64,000 bases of DNA, taken from positions 496,001 to 560,000 of the forward strand of contig OZ244045.1 in assembly GCA_965215295.1 (NCBI GenBank). The letters run 5' to 3'. This document shows positions 51,264 through 60,000 of this stretch, one piece after another. This DNA comes from HK1 sp965215295 (GTDB lineage Bacteria > Pseudomonadota > Gammaproteobacteria > HK1). The number at the start of each line of letters is the position of its first letter. Within the stretch, counting starts at the first letter, position 1. Under the pieces are notes generated by a model, which worked only from the letters and a program-made list of their open reading frames with translations, did not search any database and was not told where the DNA came from. The position numbers and the translations under genes were made by a program.

Positions 51264-51728
51264 ATGCACTCCTTCGCTCGATGGACGTTGGCAGTCATCG
51301 GCCTTTCCGTCGCGTTCTCCGCATCGGCCGCGAAGGACCCGAACGAGAAGGCGATCGAGGCGCGCCAAGCGGTGATGACGCTGCAGAGCTGGTACGCCGG
51401 TCCCCTGTTCGGCATGGCCAAGGGGGACATCGAATACGATGCGGAGATGGCGAAGTCCCTCGCCGCGCACCTGGACGCGATGGCCCGCCTGGACGCGGGC
51501 GCGATGTGGCCCCGGGGAACCGGCAACGACGCCTACGCCGGAAAGACGCGCGCACTTCCCGAGATCTGGTCGACCTGGCCCGAGGCGGGCAGGAAGGGCG
51601 AGGCCCTGTCGGAGGCCACCGCCGCCCTCGCCGCGGTGGCGGGAGACGGGCCGGGCGCACTGCGCTCGAAGATTGGCGCGGTGGGCAAGGCGTGCAAGGG
51701 CTGCCACGACGACTTCCGCGCCGAGTAG
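51264..51728 (+). CDS. Cytochrome c' (c-556 type)
   Basis: A 154-residue periplasmic protein. The signal peptide runs to about FSASAAKDP. The haem-binding motif is C-terminal, GKACKGCHDDFRAE, the signature of four-helix-bundle cytochromes c'. The helices LKxR-like start is replaced by KAIEARQAVMTLQSW. These cytochromes bind NO or CO or carry electrons. The membrane cytochrome b561 gene 281 bp downstream is the usual neighbour and probably its redox partner. Confidence 0.92.
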   Translation: MHSFARWTLAVIGLSVAFSASAAKDPNEKAIEARQAVMTLQSWYAGPLFGMAKGDIEYDAEMAKSLAAHLDAMARLDAGAMWPRGTGNDAYAGKTRALPEIWSTWPEAGRKGEALSEATAALAAVAGDGPGALRSKIGAVGKACKGCHDDFRAE

Positions 51729-52009
51729 GTGCGGACGCCGCCGGCAGGCGCCGCCCGGTGCGGCGCCGGTCGGCGACGATTGCCGGGCCGCGCCGATCGG
51801 GACACGATTGCCGCGGTGCGGGTCCAGGCTGACGGAAGGCCCGGCCGCCGGGACGTCCGCACCGGGAATGTCCGGACGTCGGCCGGGACGGACCGGGACG
51901 GACCGGGATGGACCGGCCCTCGACGTGACTGCCCGACCGGGACGGTGCCGCACCGGTGGATGCGGGGCGGGCCTTGCGAAGCCTTGCCTGCCGGGGCTGG
52001 AGGATCGTG

Positions 52010-52606
52010 ATGGAAGGCTATCGCCGGGAACCGGTCTGGGATCCGGTCACCCGCGGGTGGCACTGGCTGCTCGCCGCCTCGGTCGTCACCGGCTGGGCGC
52101 TCGGCGAGTTCCGCACCTTCTCGATCATGCAGTGGCACATCTACTGCGGCTACTTCACCGGGGTGCTGCTGCTGTTCCGCTACGCATGGGGCTGGGCCGG
52201 CCCCGCTCCGGTGCGCCATCGCACCCTCTTCGCCGCCTTGCGCGGCATCCCGGCCTACCTTCGCCGGATCGGCGCCAGGCGGCCGAGCGGCGTGCCCGGC
52301 CACAACCCGGTCGGCGCCCTGTCCGTCATTGCGATGGTGCTCGCGCTCACCGCCCAGGTGGTGACGGGACTGTTCTCGGAGGACGATGCGCTCTTCCACT
52401 CCGGTCCGCTGGCATCGGAGGTGTCGTCCGGGATCGTGGCCACGATGACGAGCTACCACAATTTTTTCGCCAAGGTGGTGCTGGTACTCGTCGCCCTTCA
52501 CGTGGCCGCCATCCTCTTCTACCTCGCATGGAAGCGGGAGAACCTGATCGCGCCCATGCTGCACGGCCGGAAATGGGTGAAGGACCGTCCGCGCGAGGGC
52601 GGGTAG
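52010..52606 (+). CDS. Cytochrome b561-family membrane protein
   Basis: A 198-residue di-haem cytochrome b. Four His are placed as expected for two haems: RGWHWLLAAS, MQWHIYCGYFTG, TSYHNFFAKVV and LVALHVAAILFY. At least four TM helices are visible. GGAGG sits 8 nt before ATG 52010. It shuttles electrons between quinol and periplasmic acceptors, here probably cytochrome c'. The 281 bp upstream contain a short GACCGGGACG tandem repeat. Confidence 0.9.
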   Translation: MEGYRREPVWDPVTRGWHWLLAASVVTGWALGEFRTFSIMQWHIYCGYFTGVLLLFRYAWGWAGPAPVRHRTLFAALRGIPAYLRRIGARRPSGVPGHNPVGALSVIAMVLALTAQVVTGLFSEDDALFHSGPLASEVSSGIVATMTSYHNFFAKVVLVLVALHVAAILFYLAWKRENLIAPMLHGRKWVKDRPREGG

Positions 52607-52666
52607 ACGCCATCCTCTTTCGTCGGCAACCGGGTCCCGCCGAAGTACCGCGCCCGCCCGGCTCGG

Positions 52667-53680
52667 TCAGAGCTTCCGGAGCGCCGGCAGCAACTCGTCG
52701 GAGATGAGCCTCATGCTGGACAGCGCCACCGGGAGCGGCATCCCCGCCCAGTGGGTCCGGAAGATGAGGTGGTTGACCCCGAGCTCCTCGAAATACGGCC
52801 GGAGCTGCTCGTAGCACTCCTCGGGCGAGCCGAGGATGAAGCGGTCGCGCAGCAGGTCGTCGAACTCTTGGTCGAACGTCTCGTCGTCCGGCATCGCGGC
52901 GTCCTGGCCCCATGATGCGTAGTCGCGGTACTTCGCGAAGAGGTACGGCCCCGCCATCTCGATCGCGGTCTTCCGGTCCCTGGCGCAGAAGATCTCCTTG
53001 ATGCAGGGAAGCTCGGGGGGAAAGGGCTTGCCCGCCGCATCGAGCGCTTCGCGGTAGAGCGCGAGCTGGCGGCGGATGGTGGCGGTCGTCGAGTGCGGGT
53101 TGACCATCCAGGTGTCCCCGATGTGCGCGGCCCGCCGGATGGCCCGGTCGTTGTTGGCGGCGACCCACACCGGCGGCGAGGGCCGCTGCACGGGGCGGAT
53201 GTTCATCCGGACCGCGTCGAGCCGGCAGGTCTCGCCGTGGTGCGTCACCGAGTCCTCGGTCCACAGCCGGCGCACGAGCGCCAAGCACTCCACCATGCGC
53301 GCGACGCGCTTGCCCTTCGGCACGTCGAACGCGTCGAACTCCACCTCCCGGTAGCCGAGACCGATGCCGAAGACGAAGTTGCCCCGGGCGATGATGTCCA
53401 GCGTCGCCACGGTCTCCGCGACGTACACCGGGTTGTGGAGGTTGAGCAGCATCACCCCGAGCCCGGTGGTCATCTCGCCGGCCTCCGGGATCAGCCGCGC
53501 GATGAACGGCACGATCTGGAGCTGCTTGTTGTTGCCCTCGTTCAGGTAGTGCTGCCCCGAGAACAGGGAGTCCCAGCCGCGGTCGCGGGCGTGGTGCACC
53601 ATGGTGATCTGGTCCCCGAGGGCGCTCACCATGTCGGTGTCGAGGTGCTGCTGGTTGGTGAGGAACAGTCCGATCTTCAT
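52667..53680 (-). CDS. LLM-class flavin-dependent oxidoreductase
   Basis: A 337-residue luciferase-like monooxygenase. It starts MKIGLFLTNQQ and shows ARDRGWDSLFSGQHYL, TGLGVMLLNLHNPVYVAE and RGNFVFGIGLGYREVEFDAF, typical of F420- or FMN-dependent TIM-barrel enzymes. The substrate is unknown. It is coupled by ATGA to a 29-codon reading upstream and ends 61 bp from the convergent b561 gene. The acyl-CoA dehydrogenase upstream on the same strand suggests a shared degradation route. Confidence 0.9.
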   Translation of the reverse strand: MKIGLFLTNQQHLDTDMVSALGDQITMVHHARDRGWDSLFSGQHYLNEGNNKQLQIVPFIARLIPEAGEMTTGLGVMLLNLHNPVYVAETVATLDIIARGNFVFGIGLGYREVEFDAFDVPKGKRVARMVECLALVRRLWTEDSVTHHGETCRLDAVRMNIRPVQRPSPPVWVAANNDRAIRRAAHIGDTWMVNPHSTTATIRRQLALYREALDAAGKPFPPELPCIKEIFCARDRKTAIEMAGPYLFAKYRDYASWGQDAAMPDDETFDQEFDDLLRDRFILGSPEECYEQLRPYFEELGVNHLIFRTHWAGMPLPVALSSMRLISDELLPALRKL

Positions 53681-53766
53681 CGACGCCTCCATTGCATCAG
53701 GAACGTGCCGCGCTCGCGCAGGCGCCGGAAGCGCCGGCCGAGCTCCGTCCGAAGTTCGCGATTCAT
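53677..53766 (-). CDS. 29-residue peptide coupled to the LLM gene
   Basis: A tiny reading with a strong ribosome site (GGAGGAGAACCC before ATG 53766) and an ATGA overlap with the LLM gene. The peptide is very basic: MNRELRTELGRRFRRLR, then ERGTFLMQW. The segment RRFRRLRERGTFLM resembles the beginning of isocitrate lyase/PEP-mutase family proteins, so it may be the relic of a truncated gene. It could equally serve as a translational leader. Confidence 0.45.
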   Translation of the reverse strand: MNRELRTELGRRFRRLRERGTFLMQWRRR

Positions 53767-53877
53767 GGGTTCTCCTCCGGGCGTTGCGCGACGATGGGGC
53801 GGGGTTGGCGAAGCGGGCATCGGGCGGCTGGATTGCGGCGAACGGAAACCGGTCCCGCCACCCGTCCGTCCGGCGCG

Positions 53878-54960
53878 TCAGACCGCGGTGACCGTTGCCC
53901 AGAGACCGTCGCCGCCGCGCTGCGCGACATGCCGGCCGAGCTCCATCGCCCACACCGTTTCGGGGTCGAACTCGTCGCGCCACGCCCACAGCCGCCGGGT
54001 GCGGTGCTGGAGGCCGTACTCGCGGGTGAACCCCATCGCGCCGTGCACCTGGTGGGCGATGCCGGCGCCGGCGCCCGCGGCTTGGCCACCCCGGATCTTC
54101 GCGGTGGCGACGGCGACGAAGGCGCGGTCGTCATCGATGCCGTGGCGGGCGATCGCGGAGACCGCGGCGTCGGCCGAGGTGGTGGCCGCCGCCACCTCCC
54201 CCGCGAGCACCGCGAGGTTGTGCTGCACCGCCTGGAACTTCGCGATCGGCCGGCCGAACTGGCGCCGGTCCGTGGCGTACTGGAGCGACTGCTCGAGGCA
54301 GCCTTCGAGCGCCCCCGCCATCTGCTCGGCGCGCAAGGCCGCTCCCATGCGCCGCAGCCGCTCGGCGTGGTCCACCGTTCCCGGTACCGAGCACGCGATC
54401 GGGATCGCCCCGTCGAAGCGGACCGTGTCGCTCGGCTCGCCGGCGAGCGACGTCCCGGGCTCGATGGCGCAGGCGTCGCGGCCGACGATCGCCACCCCCC
54501 GGGTCATCTCCCGAGCCACGCCACCGGCGCCGCCGCACCCGAACACGACGACGAGGTGGTCGCAAGTACGCGCATGTGGGACGCGCGCCGCCGTGCCGGA
54601 GAGGGTATCGCCTTCGAGCCTGACGGAAGCGGCGCCATCCACGGGCGCGACGGCGGCAGGGCCGCCCGGAGCTTCGAGACCGGCGTCCGCTGCGAGCCAG
54701 CCCGCAAGCAGCGTCTCCGCGAGCGGCGCCGGCACCGCGTGGGTCCCGGCGAGACGCGCGATCGCGAAGCCGTCGGCGAGGGTCGTGCCGGGCCCGCCGA
54801 GCGCTTCGGGGACCCACGCGCGGGTGAGCGCGGACGCCTCCAGTGCGTCCCACAACGCATCCGGCCGGATACCGTCCTCGGCCGCGGTCACGACCTCCGG
54901 CCCGCAAAGCTCCGAGAGCATGCGGGCGGTGGTGTGGACGATGAGCGGGTCGGCGTTCAT
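53878..54960 (-). CDS. Acyl-CoA dehydrogenase-family protein
   Basis: A 360-residue protein with the three-part acyl-CoA dehydrogenase layout: N-terminal helices (RAWVPEALGGPGTTLADGFA), a central beta domain that is short and Gly/Ala-rich, and the C-terminal bundle with QYATDRRQFGRPIAKFQAVQ and IAHQVHGAMGFTREYGLQHR. It would oxidise an acyl-CoA thioester using FAD and pass electrons to ETF. The form resembles the small subunit of heterodimeric steroid-type dehydrogenases, but no partner gene lies next to it. Confidence 0.85.
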   Translation of the reverse strand: MNADPLIVHTTARMLSELCGPEVVTAAEDGIRPDALWDALEASALTRAWVPEALGGPGTTLADGFAIARLAGTHAVPAPLAETLLAGWLAADAGLEAPGGPAAVAPVDGAASVRLEGDTLSGTAARVPHARTCDHLVVVFGCGGAGGVAREMTRGVAIVGRDACAIEPGTSLAGEPSDTVRFDGAIPIACSVPGTVDHAERLRRMGAALRAEQMAGALEGCLEQSLQYATDRRQFGRPIAKFQAVQHNLAVLAGEVAAATTSADAAVSAIARHGIDDDRAFVAVATAKIRGGQAAGAGAGIAHQVHGAMGFTREYGLQHRTRRLWAWRDEFDPETVWAMELGRHVAQRGGDGLWATVTAV

Positions 54961-54991
54961 GCCGGAGACGCGCGGGCTACCGCCAGGGGCC

Positions 54992-55804
54992 TCAAGCGTC
55001 TCCGCGCGGGGGGATGCGGGCGAGCAGTTCCGCGCCGTCGGCGCAGTCGATGATCAGGACGCCGACCTCCCGAAGCGCCTCGGCGTCCGAGGCCGACTCC
55101 AGGCGTCGGGCGAGCTCCTCGCCCACCACGGCGCCGAACTTGCGCGCCGCCATCTCGCGCAGCAACGCCCGTTCCTGCGCCAAGCCGCGCTCCACACCTT
55201 GCGCCAAGCCGCGCTCCACACCTTGCGCCAAGCCGCGCTCCACACCTTGCGCCAAGCCGCGCTCCACACCTTGCGCCAAGCCGCGCTCCACACCTTGCGC
55301 CAAGCCGCGCTCCACACCTTGCGCCAAGCCGCGCTCCACACCTTGCGCCAAGCCGCGCTCCACACCTTGCGCCAAGCCGCGCTCCACACCTTGCGCCAAG
55401 CCGCGTTCCATGCCTTGCGCGATGCCCTGGCGCAGCCACTCGGCTTCCCACTCCTTCGCCCTCAGGTGCAGCATCGTCATTTCGTCCTCCTCCTCGAACA
55501 GCCCAAGTCCGATGCTCTCGATCTCCTCGTCACCGGCGGACGAAAACAGCCGCGGCATCGTCGCCGCCAGCCACGCCACCACCGAGGCGCCGAATTCGCG
55601 CCGCACGTCCCGGTCGGTGAGCACCTGCGGGAGCCAGAGCGCCATCGCCTGCATCCGGGCCGCCGCCTGCGCCGGGGAGGCCGCGCCCTCGACACCGAGC
55701 ACTGCCAGCGCCGGGTTGCGTTCGGTCGCATCGTCAGCCGCCGCCCGCCGCGAGTCAAGCAAGGGCAGCGCGAACAAACGTTTCCGGGCGGCATCGGTCT
55801 CCAT
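54992..55804 (-). CDS. Rpn/transposase-like C-terminal protein with GLAQGVER repeats
   Basis: A 270-residue protein. Residues about 30-120 resemble the C-terminal part of Rpn-family (recombination-promoting nuclease/putative transposase) proteins, with LTMLHLRAKEWE-like text (MTMLHLRAKEWEAEWLRQG) followed by the Gly-Leu-rich helix such proteins often carry. Here the helix is expanded into nine identical GLAQGVER units plus degenerate ends. After it comes LLREMAARKFGAVVGEELAR. The N-terminal PD-(D/E)xK nuclease domain is not present in this reading, so it may be a truncated or scavenged piece. ATG 55804 is the first reasonable start. Confidence 0.6.
   Translation of the reverse strand: METDAARKRLFALPLLDSRRAAADDATERNPALAVLGVEGAASPAQAAARMQAMALWLPQVLTDRDVRREFGASVVAWLAATMPRLFSSAGDEEIESIGLGLFEEEDEMTMLHLRAKEWEAEWLRQGIAQGMERGLAQGVERGLAQGVERGLAQGVERGLAQGVERGLAQGVERGLAQGVERGLAQGVERGLAQGVERGLAQGVERGLAQERALLREMAARKFGAVVGEELARRLESASDAEALREVGVLIIDCADGAELLARIPPRGDA
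55177..55416 (-). repeat. Nine perfect 24-bp tandem repeats
   Basis: The unit GCGCCAAGCCGCGCTCCACA+CCTT on the plus strand is repeated nine times without a mismatch (55177-55392), followed by a degenerate tenth copy. On the minus strand it encodes GLAQGVER in frame. Perfect identity at silent positions shows very recent expansion. Confidence 0.95.
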
Positions 55805-55999
55805 GGGGAGGGCACGGTATCGGCCCCGCGCACGGATGCGAAAGCGAAGATCCGCCCTCGGAACGTAGGAGAACACCTCGACTACTTGTAGGAGATCGTG
55901 CCGGGAACGTGGGGATTTCGCAGAGGGTTTCGTATCGAGTCCGTCGCACCCCCCGGCACCCGGGCCGCCTCTTCCCGGTTGCCTGCGCCCTCTCCCACG

Positions 56000-56296
56000 G
56001 TCTTGCGCCGGCCACGCACGTCTACCTCGACTTCTGGCCGGTGGTCCACGTCTGGCTCGGCTTGGGCCCTGCTTGCGCGCCCGCGCTACACCCGTGCGCT
56101 CGCGCTCGTCGTCGCCGTCCTCGAGATCGGCATCGCGGTGACGAAGTTCGTCCTGTTCCTCGGCGCGCCGGAGTGGACGATCCGGACGACGAACTGGTTC
56201 GTCAACAAGCTGTTCGTGCTCGGCTGCTTCGTCCTGATGCCGGGGCGCCTGCTGGCGAGGCGGCAGGACCATGCGCCGCGGGTGGCGGCGGCGTGA
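56000..56296 (+). pseudogene. Frameshifted small membrane protein
   Basis: One frame gives LAPATHVYLDFWPVVHVWLGL; the frame after it continues as ALLARPRYTRALALVVAVLE, IGIAVTKFVLFLGAPEWTIR and NWFVNKLFVLGCFVLMPGRL. Together they form a plausible small membrane protein of about 95 residues. Removing one G from the TTGGGCCC run near 56063 would join the halves. No start or family can be assigned with confidence, and the gap may be a mutation or a sequencing error. Confidence 0.4.
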
Positions 56297-57056
56297 GGCG
56301 GTACATGGATATCTGCACGCCGTGATATCGACACGCCGTCAAAATTGGGTACCATTCGGCGCCGGCACGAGAAGTATCGACCTGCGGCCCGCACCGCAGC
56401 CCGGTTCGTGCTCCGCGAACCCCGGCACGGAACGGGGCTTGGCGCCCGAGAGGTGACACCCGAGAGGAAGCCGCCATGGCCGGACCGGCTCGACTCCCTT
56501 CGAAATCCACGCCCTCGCGGCGCGGGCGCGCGGGCGGTGGCCGTCGCCGGCGCGGCGCCGGCACGGGCTCGCGAGAAGTCCGGGGCCCTCGCTCGCCGCT
56601 GCGTTCGGAGCGGGCATCACGGAGGGCGGGCCGTCTTCGAGCGGCGCCGACACGCCCCGGCCGGGGCGCTGAACACCGGCGAGCTGCCGTGAACGAGTTC
56701 ACTCATTGCCATGGTGTGACGCTCGCTGCCATGACAGGCGGCGCGGCCGACTCCGCCGGCTACTCCCTCTCCCCGACGCTGATCACTACCCCCCCCCCCC
56801 CCCCCCCCCCCCCCCCGACACCAGCCACTAGCCCCCCCGACCCCTGTCGACGGCTTCCCCGTCGTTCTCCCCGGCCGAGTCCGGGAGAGCGTCGCCTGTC
56901 CCCGAGCAATGCCTTGGGCAATGTCTTGGGCAAGCCAGGGGGGTTCGGGATGACGGGGGCCGGCATCGGCAAGATGCACGGGTGGGTCCGTTGAACCGCA
57001 GGACAACGATTCCCGCCTTGGCGGCCCTCCGGCGCTGGTGGACGGGATTGCGCCGC
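56297..57056. other. Upstream region of the Calx-beta gene, no clear gene
   Basis: These 760 bp contain long open but low-information readings rich in Arg, Pro and Ala, which is expected by chance at this base composition. The only salient element is the poly(C) tract. A short repeat (CTTGGGCAATG followed by CTTGGGCAAGC) lies near 56910-56935. Confidence 0.4.
56789..56816 (+). repeat. 28-base poly(C) tract
   Basis: An uninterrupted run of 28 C lies about 240 bp before the chosen start of the Calx-beta gene. Runs of this length slip readily during replication and are a hallmark of phase-variable surface genes. In the Calx-beta frame a TAG at 56829 follows the tract, so it cannot switch that gene by coding frameshift; an effect on promoter spacing is possible. 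An assembly artefact cannot be excluded. Confidence 0.9.
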
Positions 57057-60000
57057 ATGGTCGCGGTTCCCGGCAACCCGGCCGGAGTCCGGGCATTGTC
57101 CGGAAAGCGTCGGGACCGGAGGCGCCATGACGGCTCGAAGCGGTGCCGCGCCGCTTCGGCGGCTGGCCTCCTGCTGGCGCTCGTCGGTCTGGCGCCGGTA
57201 CCGGCACCGGCCCAAAATCAAAATACAGTGCCTAACACCCCGTGCCTGTCGCCCGACGAAAATGTGTTGGTGGAGTGGTACGAGCCCTCCGACAATGACA
57301 ACAAAGATTCCGTGATCGAGGGCAAGAGCCGGTACATAAGTGTCCATCTTCGGTTGAACGTGTTATTGGTGGACTGGGGGTGCGAGGCGAATGTACCGGA
57401 AACCATCACGTTGGACTGGGCGACCGCGGACGGGACGGCGACCGCCGGGACGGACTACACGGCGGGGAGTGGAACCATGACGTTCGACTACGGGAACTTC
57501 GGTCCCGAGAGCGATAACAATCGTGACTTTCATCTGAGGGTGGAGGTACTAGACGACAACGTGGATGAGCCGGACGAGGAATTCTCGTTAGAGCTGTCGA
57601 ACATCACGACTCGGCCGGGCGAGGTGCATAAGGGGTGGAATTGGCGGATCGAGGACGACGACGACCCGCCGACGGTGACATTGCACCTGTCTCCAGACTC
57701 GATCGATGAGAACGGCGGGACGAGCACGGTGACGGCGACCCTGAACCATCCGTCGAGCAAGGAGACGAGGGTGGTGGTCTCGGTGGCGCCGGTGTCGCCG
57801 GCGGTGGCGGGTGACTACGCAATGAGTTTTAACCGGGGGCTGACAATCCCGGCGGGCGAGACGGACAGCACCGGCGTCGTGACGATTACCGCCGTGGACA
57901 ACAGCGTGTACGAAGGGGACAAGACGGTGACGGTGTCGGGCACACCGCGAAACACCTTGGGGGTCACGGCCCCGCAGAACGTGACTCTGACGATTACCGA
58001 CGACGAGCGTCCGCGGATGTCGGTGGCACCGGTGTCGAGCCCGGTGGCGGAAGGCGAGAACGCGCAGTTCACGGTAACGCGCACGGTGGTGACGACGGGC
58101 GCGCTGACGGTGAACTACGACGTGTCGGAGACCGGCGACATGGTGGCGTCGGGCGAGGAGGGCGCGAAGACCGTCGCTTTCGCGGACGGCGAGAGCGAGA
58201 AGACGGTGACGGTGCCGACGGAGGAGGACCTCGACCACGAGGCGGACAGCACGGTGACGCTGACCCTGACGGCGGATGCGGCGTATGACTTGGGGACCGC
58301 CACGGCGGAGGTCACGGTCGAGGACGACGACAACGCGGCGCCGATGGGCAAGCCGACGATCGACGACACGACCCCGGTGGTCGGCGAGACGTTGACGGCG
58401 GACCCGTCGGGCATCGCCGACCCGGACGGTCTGACGGGCGCGACCTTCACTTGGCAGTGGACCCGGGTGGCGTCGGGCGGAACGGAGACGCGGATCAGCG
58501 GCGCGACCACGGCGAGCTACACGGTGGCTGCCGGTGACGTGGGCGCGACGCTGAAGGTGGAGGCGAGCTTCACCGACGATGACGGGACCGATGAGACGGT
58601 CGAGAGCGCGGAGACGGCGACGGTCGCGTTGCCGATGCTGTCGATCGGGGACGCGAGCGTGGACGAGGGCAATTCGGGTAGCGTGACGCTGAATTTCACG
58701 GTGGACCTGAGTCAGGCGGCGACGGAAACCGTGACGGTGGACTGGACGACCGCGGACGGGACGGCGACCGCCGGGGCGGACTACACGGCGGGGAACGGCA
58801 GGCTGACGTTCAACACCGGGGATTCCAGCAAGACGGTGTCGGTGACGGTAGCGGGCGACAACGTGGACGAGCCGGACGAGACCTTAACGGTGAGGTTGTC
58901 GAGCCCATCGGGCGCGACCATCGGGGATGGCACGGCGACCGGGACGATCAGGGACGACGACGATCCGCCGACGGTGACGCTGGTCCTGTCCCCGGACTCG
59001 ATCGATGAGAACGGTGGGACGAGCACGGTGACGGCGACCCTGAACCATCCGTCGAGCGAGGCGACAACGGTGACAGTCTCAGTGGCGCCGGTGTCGCCAG
59101 CGGTGGCGGGCGATTACACGTTGAGCACGAACCGGGGGCTGACGATTGCGGCGGGTGCGACGACGAGCACGGGTACGGTGACGATTACCGCCGTGATCAA
59201 CACGGTGGACGCACCGCACAAGGCGGTGACGGTGTCGGGCACGGCGACGAACAGCCAAGGGGTGACGAACCCGGCCCCCGTGACACTGACGATCGTGGAC
59301 GACGACGATACGCCGAAGGTGACGCTGGTGCTGACCCCGGCCTCGATCACGGAGGCTGGCGGGACGAGTACGGTGACGGCGCGCCTGAACCATTCGTCAA
59401 CCGATGCGACGACGGTGACGGTGTCGGCATCGCCGGTGTCGCCGGCGGTAGCAGGCGACTACACGCTGAGCGCGAACCGGGAGCTGACGATTGCGGCGGG
59501 TGCGACGACGAGCACGGGTACGGTGACGATTACCGCCGTGATCAACACGGTGGACGCACCGCACAAGGCGGTGACGGTGTCGGGCACGGCGACGAACAGC
59601 CAAGGGGTGACGAACCCGGCCCCCGTGACACTGACGATCGTGGACGACGACGATACGCCGAAGGTGACGCTGGTGCTGACCCCGGCCTCGATCACGGAGG
59701 CTGGCGGGACGAGTACGGTGACGGCGCGCCTGAACCATCCGTCGAGCGAGGCGACGACGGTGACGGTGTCGGCATCGCCGGAGTCGCCGGCGGTAGCGGG
59801 CGACTACACGCTGAGCGGGAACCTGGATTTGACGATCATGGTGGGTGCGACGACGAGCACGGGCACGGTGACGATCACCGCCGTGGACAACGATGTGGTC
59901 GTGGCTGCCAAGGAAGTGACGGTGTCGGCCACGGCGACGAACAGCCAGGGGGTGACGGCCCCGGACTCCGTGACGCTGGCAATCACGGAAGACGACGAGC

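Noticed and set aside
55177..55416. CRISPR array or transposon end
   Set aside because: Units are contiguous without spacers and encode GLAQGVER in frame; no transposase core is evident.
56476..56994. A 172-codon protein with a Pro homopolymer from the poly(C) tract
   Set aside because: Low-complexity Arg/Pro reading with no ribosome site or recognisable domain; best treated as non-coding.
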